The notes under the pieces: model-generated
Databases searched by the model: none
The model's input: the letters and a program-made list of their open reading frames with translations, nothing else
What the model was told of the DNA's origin: nothing
In this document: positions 61,501-64,000 of the stretch, in pieces
How the letters are laid out: each line of letters starts with the position of its first letter
How positions within the stretch are numbered: position 1 is the first letter of the stretch
Source: CBDAQR01 sp965199055
Lineage (GTDB): Bacteria; Pseudomonadota; Gammaproteobacteria; Pseudomonadales; Halieaceae
DNA length: 64,000 nucleotides
Direction: 5' to 3'
Assembly (NCBI GenBank): GCA_965199055.1
Contig: CBDAQR010000003.1
Location: forward strand, 2,170,001-2,234,000
Made by a program: the position numbers and the translations under genes

Positions 61501-64000
61501 ACCACCTGCCGCATCCGTACTGTCATACGTACCCGTAATCACCGGTGTCGTATCGCTCGTCACCTGGCTCACCACCGTCGGCGCCGTCGCCGCCGAGGTA
61601 TCTATCGTGATCTCATTGCTGCTGACATCGCTGGTCGCGTTGCCCGCCTCATCCGTAACAGTCGCCAGTACCTCGTAGCTCGTGCCATCAACAAAGCTGC
61701 CCAGCGTACCGCTGCTCGGTACCGCAACATCCAGATCCAGACTCCAGTTGCCGCCGACAACCGGTACATTCGTGTAGGTCGCACCATTGACCACCACCGT
61801 CAGGCTCTCACCCGTTAGCAGCGTCGCCGTACCACCAATCGTCGGTGTGGTATCGCTGGTCGTCTGCGCCGTCACCGTCGGTGCTGTTGGCGCCGTAATA
61901 TCAATGCTGTAGCTGTGATCTTCGTTGACCGTCGTGGTATTACTCGCGCCGTCTGTCACATCCACACTGGCTGCAATCGTCGTGTCCGGATCGCTCAACA
62001 GATCCGTCGTGTTAACCGCAATCGTGAAGTCGCCCGACGCATATACCGTGCCGGCATAATCGTTGCCGTTCACCGTCAGCGTGACCGCATCGCCGGTACT
62101 GAACTCGCCGCTTACCGTGCCGCTAACATCGATCGTCGCCGCATCATCTTCCAGTGCATTAATGATGTTGTCCGACGTCACATTGTCGATCACCAAGGTC
62201 GCACTCGGCGTACCACCATCAATACTGTAGCTGTGGTCCTCGTTTACAGTGGCCGTATTGCCAGCCACATCAGTTACATCAATGGTCGCCGCGATTGTGG
62301 TGTCCGGATCGCTCAACAGATCCGTCGTGTTGACCGCTATTGTGAAGTCACCCGAGGCATCCACCGTGCCGGCATAATCGTTGCCGTTCACCGTCAGCGT
62401 GACCGCATCCCCGGTGCTGAACTCGCCGCTTACCGTACCGCTGACATCGATCGTCGCCGCATCGTCTTCCAGTGCGTTGATGACGTTGTCCGCAGTGACA
62501 TTATCAATGCTTAGAGTTGCAGTTGGCGCTACTGCATCGGTGCTGTAGCTATGGTCTTGGTCGACAGTCGCGGTATTACCAGCGGCATCCGTTACATCGA
62601 TACTGGCGGCAATCGTGGTATCCGGGTCATTCAGCAGGTCTGTGGTATTAACAGTGATGGTGAAGTCGCCAGAAGCATCAACCGTGCCGGCGTAGTCATT
62701 ACCATTTACCGTCAGGGTTACAGCATCGCCCGTACTGAACTCACCGCTCACCGTGCCAGTCACATCGATGCTCGGGGCGTCATCTTCAAGAGCATTAATA
62801 ATGTTGTCTGCAGTGACATTATCAACACTAAGAGTAGCGGTGGGCGCGGCGATATCTATGCTGTAAGCGTGAGCCGCGCCTACGGTGTTGCTGTTGCCCC
62901 CAAGGTCAGTGACATCGACGCTGGCGGCAATCGTAGTATCTGGATCGGACAACAAGTCTGCTGTGTTGACTGCGATAGTGAAGTCACCGGCAGCATCCAC
63001 TGTTCCTGCGTAATCGTTGCCATTAACAGTCAAGGTTACCGCATCGCCCGTGCTGAACTCGCCTGAGACACTACCGCTGACGTCGATCGTAGGTGCATCA
63101 TCTTCAACAGCATTAATGATGTTGTCTGCGGTGACGTTGTCGACGCTAATCGTGGCCGATGGCGGTGTGGAGTCCAGGCTGTATCCATGACTGACACCCA
63201 CCGTTGCTGAATTGCCCGCCACGTCCGTGACGTCAATGCTCGCGGCAATCGTCGTATCGGGGTCGTCCAACAGATCCGCGGTAACTACGGCAATGGTGAA
63301 ATCACCACCGGCATCGACGACGCCTGCGTAGTCATTGCCATTAATCGTCAGTGTAACGGCGTCGCCGGTGCTGAACTCGCCGCTCACCGTACCACTGACA
63401 TCGATGGTGGCAGCATCATCTTCCTGCGCGTTAATGATGTTATCCGCAGTGACATTATCCACGCTGAGAGTGGCACTGGGCGGCGTTACGTCAACAGTCA
63501 GTTCGCCACTGCTGGGATCTGAGGTCGCATTGCCAGCCTCATCAGTGATGGTCGCGGTTACGTTGTAGGTGCCATCGCCCAGGGCGTCGCCCACCGGTAT
63601 GCTTAGGCTCCAGGTGTTGTTCAATCCGTCATAGCTAAGGTTGCCATCACCAGCGGTGTAGATTTCACCATCAACCTCAACAGTTAATACTTCTCCGCTG
63701 CCTAGTGTCGCGCCACCGGTGATAGTTGGAGTTGTGGTCGTAGCCGTTTGGCTATCAACAGATGGTGCACCGGGCGCAGTGACGTCGATCGTCAATTCAC
63801 TGCCAGTACTATCAGTCCGATCATTGACGCCGTCGTTCACAGTAACCGTGACGTCGTATGTGTTTTCGGCCAGAGGTGTTGTGATGGCCAGAGTCCAGTC
63901 GTCGCCTACCGCGGTAAGCTCTGGATCCGTTCCGAGGGTATACGTGGTGCCATCAACCTCAACGGTGAGGCCACCTGCAGCGTCCGAACTGTCGTAGGTG
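52519..64000 (-). CDS. Giant Ig-like repeat surface adhesin (N-terminus outside window)
   Basis: The frame is open for about 3,827 codons and continues past base 64000, so the N-terminus and its export signal are unseen. From the visible N-terminal side: one partial and one complete Ig-like repeat, five tandem repeats of about 106 residues (61890-63485, NVTADNIINALEDDAATIDV), then 25 bacterial Ig-like repeats of about 92-105 residues (APTVDSQVTNDTTPTITGTA type), a cadherin-like domain, a PEPEPT-rich linker (53955-54320), then two acidic, cadherin/dystroglycan-like domains (SLEDQPVTAEG and SLDDQRVLAEG) separated by acidic low-complexity stretches, and an amphipathic C-terminal helix RIEQLLDDIKNLFT. 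No RTX nonapeptides are visible. Likely cell-surface or biofilm adhesin; transcribed first in a run with TolC and three HlyD proteins. Confidence 0.85.
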   Translation of the reverse strand, partial: TYDSSDAAGGLTVEVDGTTYTLGTDPELTAVGDDWTLAITTPLAENTYDVTVTVNDGVNDRTDSTGSELTIDVTAPGAPSVDSQTATTTTPTITGGATLGSGEVLTVEVDGEIYTAGDGNLSYDGLNNTWSLSIPVGDALGDGTYNVTATITDEAGNATSDPSSGELTVDVTPPSATLSVDNVTADNIINAQEDDAATIDVSGTVSGEFSTGDAVTLTINGNDYAGVVDAGGDFTIAVVTADLLDDPDTTIAASIDVTDVAGNSATVGVSHGYSLDSTPPSATISVDNVTADNIINAVEDDAPTIDVSGSVSGEFSTGDAVTLTVNGNDYAGTVDAAGDFTIAVNTADLLSDPDTTIAASVDVTDLGGNSNTVGAAHAYSIDIAAPTATLSVDNVTADNIINALEDDAPSIDVTGTVSGEFSTGDAVTLTVNGNDYAGTVDASGDFTITVNTTDLLNDPDTTIAASIDVTDAAGNTATVDQDHSYSTDAVAPTATLSIDNVTADNVINALEDDAATIDVSGTVSGEFSTGDAVTLTVNGNDYAGTVDASGDFTIAVNTTDLLSDPDTTIAATIDVTDVAGNTATVNEDHSYSIDGGTPSATLVIDNVTSDNIINALEDDAATIDVSGTVSGEFSTGDAVTLTVNGNDYAGTVYASGDFTIAVNTTDLLSDPDTTIAASVDVTDGASNTTTVNEDHSYSIDITAPTAPTVTAQTTSDTTPTIGGTATLLTGESLTVVVNGATYTNVPVVGGNWSLDLDVAVPSSGTLGSFVDGTSYEVLATVTDEAGNATSDVSSNEITIDTSAATAPTVVSQVTSDTTPVITGTYDSTDAAGGLTVEVNSVTYTLGTDAELTTDGGDNWTLDLSAITPLTDATYDVTVTVNDGASDTSDVTSGELVIDTVDPVSTPTIDSQTVSDDTPTITGTATLATGETLSVEVDGVTYTAGDGNLSYNAGDNTWSLTIPAGNELSDDTYDVTATITDGAGNTTSDATSDELVVDTVDPATPTVDSLASGDTTPSIEGTATVGTDEVLTVTVDGVTYTEGDGNLSLVGTDWTLTIPAGNELGDGTYDVVATVTDGANNAVSDSSSNELLIDTGAPAPAPTVDALTTSSATPTITGGAIVDPGETLTVSVNGVTYTDGDGNLSLAGNSWSLTIPAGNGLADGTYEVTATITDAANNATSDSSSNELTVDNTPPGVAPTVDAQSVNDSTPTITGTATVGSGETLTVTVDGVTYTAGAGNLTLTGTTWALTIPAGNELADATYEVTATVRDGAGNATSDTSSNELTIDTEPPFPAPTVDSQVSNVGTPTITGTATVDPGEIFTVEIDGFTYADGDGHLTLTGTSWTLNVPAGNSLSDGSYNVTARITDGSGNTVSDSTTSEVTVDTTDPAAPTVDSQVVADSTPTITGTAIVAAGETLTVEVNGTTYNVTPDAGGNWSLTVPAGNALPDGTYSVLATVTDLAGNQASDATSSELTVDTTGPSAPTVDGLITADTTPILTGTYNAIDSTNLTVTVDGVSYDLSSPELTTVGNNWTLDLSAVAPLSEATYNVEAVASDAAGNATADATTGELVIDTSAPVAPTITSQVTSDVTPVISGTALIAAGETLSITVNGATYENVVVTGGNWSIDTETTAPDSGALGPFTDGTTYEVIARATDLAGNQSLDASTGELTIDLTAPVAPTVDSQVTQDRTPTITGTVTLEAGDIFTVEVNGKIYSPGTDLVVSGSNWTLTIPAIDTLFDGSYDVTASVDDGAGNIATDSSSGELIVDNVAPGEPAVDTLTTSTGNPVITGSATVAAGDVLTVSVNGVTYTEGDGSLSLTGTDWTLSIPIADTLADGNYDVTAVITDLAGNAAADPTIGELTIDTTGPTAPTVNSLVTNDTTPGITGTWDASGSAGGLTVAVNGQTYVLGTDPELTAIGDAWVLVIGSGDAIPEGVYNVEATAIDALGNRSNDLTGGELIVDLTAPAIAPTINFLVTSDTTPQLSGTATVGADETLTVIVNGNVFTDSDPQLTLVGTNWTLDVPFVLADGTYEIQAIIRDQAGNSTTDASNSELVIDSSAPAVPTVDVQTTNDTTPTITGSAIVAAGETLTVTVDGTIYTEGDGNLSRAGTNWTLTIPPTAALSDGTYEVVATVTDGVGLETSDGSSSELIIDTVLPTAPTVNATASATGTPIITGTATVGADEALTVSVNGVTYTEGDGNLSLTGTNWTLNIPVTDTLADGLYEVIATVEDAAGNALDDGSTSELLVDTTAPDAPIVDIQTTSDTTPVVTGSAVIGTGESLTVVVNGATYTNVPVVGGVWSLDLGTAIPDSGALGTFVDGASYEVQATVRDSVGNSASDTSTGEITIDISAPATPVVDVLVTSDTQPTITGTANPGAGETLTVEVNGVVYTEGDGDLSLTGTTWTLVVPPGNALAEGTYDVTATLSDGVNSSTDASSSELTIDTTSPGNPTVVSQTTSDSSPTIVGSATVGAGETLTVEVDGTTYTAGDGNLVLAGATWSLTLPAPIADGTYEVVATLTDEAGNQAGDISSNELVVDTTPPTVPTVDSTTTNDNTPNLSGSATVLAGETLTVEVNGVTYTEGDGNLTLVGTNWDLIIPAGDALADGDYEVIATVMDGAGNASSDATSVELTVDTAAPGPAPTVDTLTTNDASPQLSGTATVAAGETLTVTVDGVTYTEGDGNLSLTGSNWTLNIPVALAESTYEVTATVTDAASNSITDSSSNELVVDLSAPANTPTVDTQVTNTSTPTLTGTATTAAGETLSVIVNGVTYTDGDGNLALVGGTWTLTVPGADALADGVYEVEARITDAASNISSDVTSSELTVDTAAPSVPTIDSQVTNDVTPIIRGSASLLTGETLTVSVNGATFENVLVVGGLWSLDTDTAVPSSGSLGAFINGTTYEVVAVITDVAGNSTSDTSIGELTIDLSAPTPPTVAAQVTNDTTPLVTGTYSSADAAGGFSVTIGGVSYTLGVDSELTATGDNWTLNLDGTTPLAAGTYDVVATSTDAGSNSISDVSTGELVIDTTAPTAPTVDANVTTSNTPVITGAVTLGPGETLTVDVNGVSYVEGDGNLTVTGSAWTLTIPALNPIPEGAHEVTARVTDTAGNAALDSESFELVIDLTAPSVADQSFDYRENQSAGARVGTVTATDALTAVDYRFVYSDLSMSTTSEDGFFTVDSNGIVRITAAGAGSAVNDYDPLGAPWNYTFAALDEAGNTAQAALDMRVLEQPPAPAPEPEPEPEPAPEPEPEPTPEPEPTPEPEPTPEPEPTPEPEPTPEPEPTPEPEPTPEPEPTPEPEPTPEPEPTPEPQPEPEPDVPPDITPAPEPEPAPEPEPEPQPAPEPEPDPDLGIIDPNDPLDGQDDDEDSDSPFVGRGSEDDSGDGSDDSPFNDLQRVVEDVTETADELWNIVDDRLRMGVSLEDQPVTAEGVTQLTLPSDTFTHDDPFAQIEVEATLADGSSLPDFVTFDEDSQTFEVDGEAAIANGVTEINIQIVGSDDQGDSASGNFVIEVLGDDGEPLIDGRSIGVKPSEPEPESEQLANDSTGAGESSETDEPGTEGDGFELPGEEAGNEEVAQLGEGDTGAGVGPGAGPTEESDGDTTPALQQSGGDSDGPASVASVGDEIIKLAVSLDDQRVLAEGESTIALPADTFVHTDPNQDVEVEATLEDGADLPEYVTFDPENMTFDVDGEAAAGAGADEIVILLVGKDAAGNSATGIFVVSIQDLEEATADGSDEDDSPVLGEILEGADGAEGVDGDGDSGEEGEPELEELEVDEESEQVGDESQPDDSKQQADGRQNLDLQLEQASRYNFVDRIEQLLDDIKNLFT
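53955..54320 (-). repeat. PEPEPT linker coded by an 18-bp tandem repeat
   Basis: About 365 bases coding mainly for Pro-Glu-Pro-Glu-Pro-Thr units with Ala and Gln variants, in 18-bp steps (GGCTCCGGCTCAGGTGTC on the plus strand). A short DVPPDITPA insert interrupts it. Proline-glutamate linkers make stiff, extended spacers, and here the linker separates the long Ig-like stalk from the C-terminal acidic part. Slippage could change its length. Confidence 0.85.
61890..63485 (-). repeat. Five tandem 106-residue repeats in the adhesin
   Basis: Five consecutive copies of about 319 bp. All contain the same core: VDNVTADNIINA, EDDAATIDVSGTVSGEFSTG, DAVTLTVNGNDYAGTVD, SGDFTIAVNT, DLLSDPDTTIAAS. They are much closer to each other than the 92-residue Ig-like repeats that follow, suggesting a later duplication or gene-conversion history. 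Confidence 0.9.

Noticed and set aside
61915..63066. Plus-strand frames rich in Arg, Ile, Val opposite the five adhesin repeats
   Set aside because: They repeat with the same period as the adhesin units and have no domain or start signal; antisense artefact.
1..64000. tRNA or rRNA genes and prophage genes
   Set aside because: No cloverleaf-like, rRNA-like or phage structural sequence was recognised by eye; a covariance-model scan was not possible.

Overview
The window reads as chromosomal DNA of a free-living, probably marine gammaproteobacterium. The pattern of TonB receptor, carotenoid oxygenase, SelD fused to an NADH-dehydrogenase-like domain, RdgC, many short-chain dehydrogenases and hydrolases, and a very large Ig-repeat adhesin suggests the Halieaceae/Cellvibrionales. 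That placement is inference from gene content, not from a marker gene. I saw no rRNA, tRNA, CRISPR array or phage genes, and no gene-free stretch longer than 300 bases.

1-7 kb: the end of a TAXI-type TRAP solute-binding gene, an exported DUF4350-like protein, the amino-sugar genes glmU-glmS, and divergent from glmU a TrmB-like regulator. Two copies of TGTCA-N9-TGACA lie in the shared promoter region. An SDR gene follows, then the last ~110 codons of an NhaC-type antiporter cut by an IS3-family element. 7-9.5 kb: that IS, with a DUF4214 protein on its other side whose last codons and stop come from the IS end. Both IS elements in the window sit between two truncated genes that are not halves of one another, which points to IS-associated deletions.

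9.6-12.7 kb: an overlapping ECF sigma / membrane anti-sigma / exported subtilase cassette. The subtilase carries ~200 residues of acidic octapeptide repeat between signal peptide and protease domain. 12.7-16 kb: a DUF169 protein with a C-terminal PCP_red-like segment, coupled to an NTT-like carrier with a cadherin-like tail, then a cold-shock protein with a clear promoter, long leader and terminator. 16-22 kb: a tightly overlapping run (membrane protein, GST, unknown protein, SDR, two alpha/beta hydrolases, MFS transporter with a frameshift). 22-31 kb: double-cupin protein, DUF481 protein, a lipoprotein haloalkane dehalogenase, a LytS/LytTR two-component pair, an AlkD-like protein, a cytochrome-c/sugar dehydrogenase fusion, a carotenoid oxygenase and a divergent TetR regulator with two candidate operators.

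31.5-40.3 kb: TonB receptor and three uncharacterised genes, a truncated FAD oxidase, a second IS3-family element with an A6G frameshift site, and an RND pump that has lost its N-terminus and also carries an in-frame TAG, followed by an intact adaptor. 40.3-46.6 kb: rdgC-mnmH-selD on the minus strand, then a KstD/fumarate-reductase-like flavoprotein and a glyoxalase-I-like protein.

46.6-64 kb: the most interesting region. One minus-strand run encodes a giant Ig-like surface protein (over 3,800 codons, open at the window edge), a TolC-like lipoprotein, a periplasmic HlyD adaptor, a GAF-TM-HlyD protein and a membrane M50 (site-2) metalloprotease fused to a HlyD adaptor. No ABC transporter ATPase is present in the run and the visible part of the adhesin has no RTX repeats. 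It therefore looks like a dedicated export/processing system for the adhesin that differs from the LapA/LapBCE type I layout.
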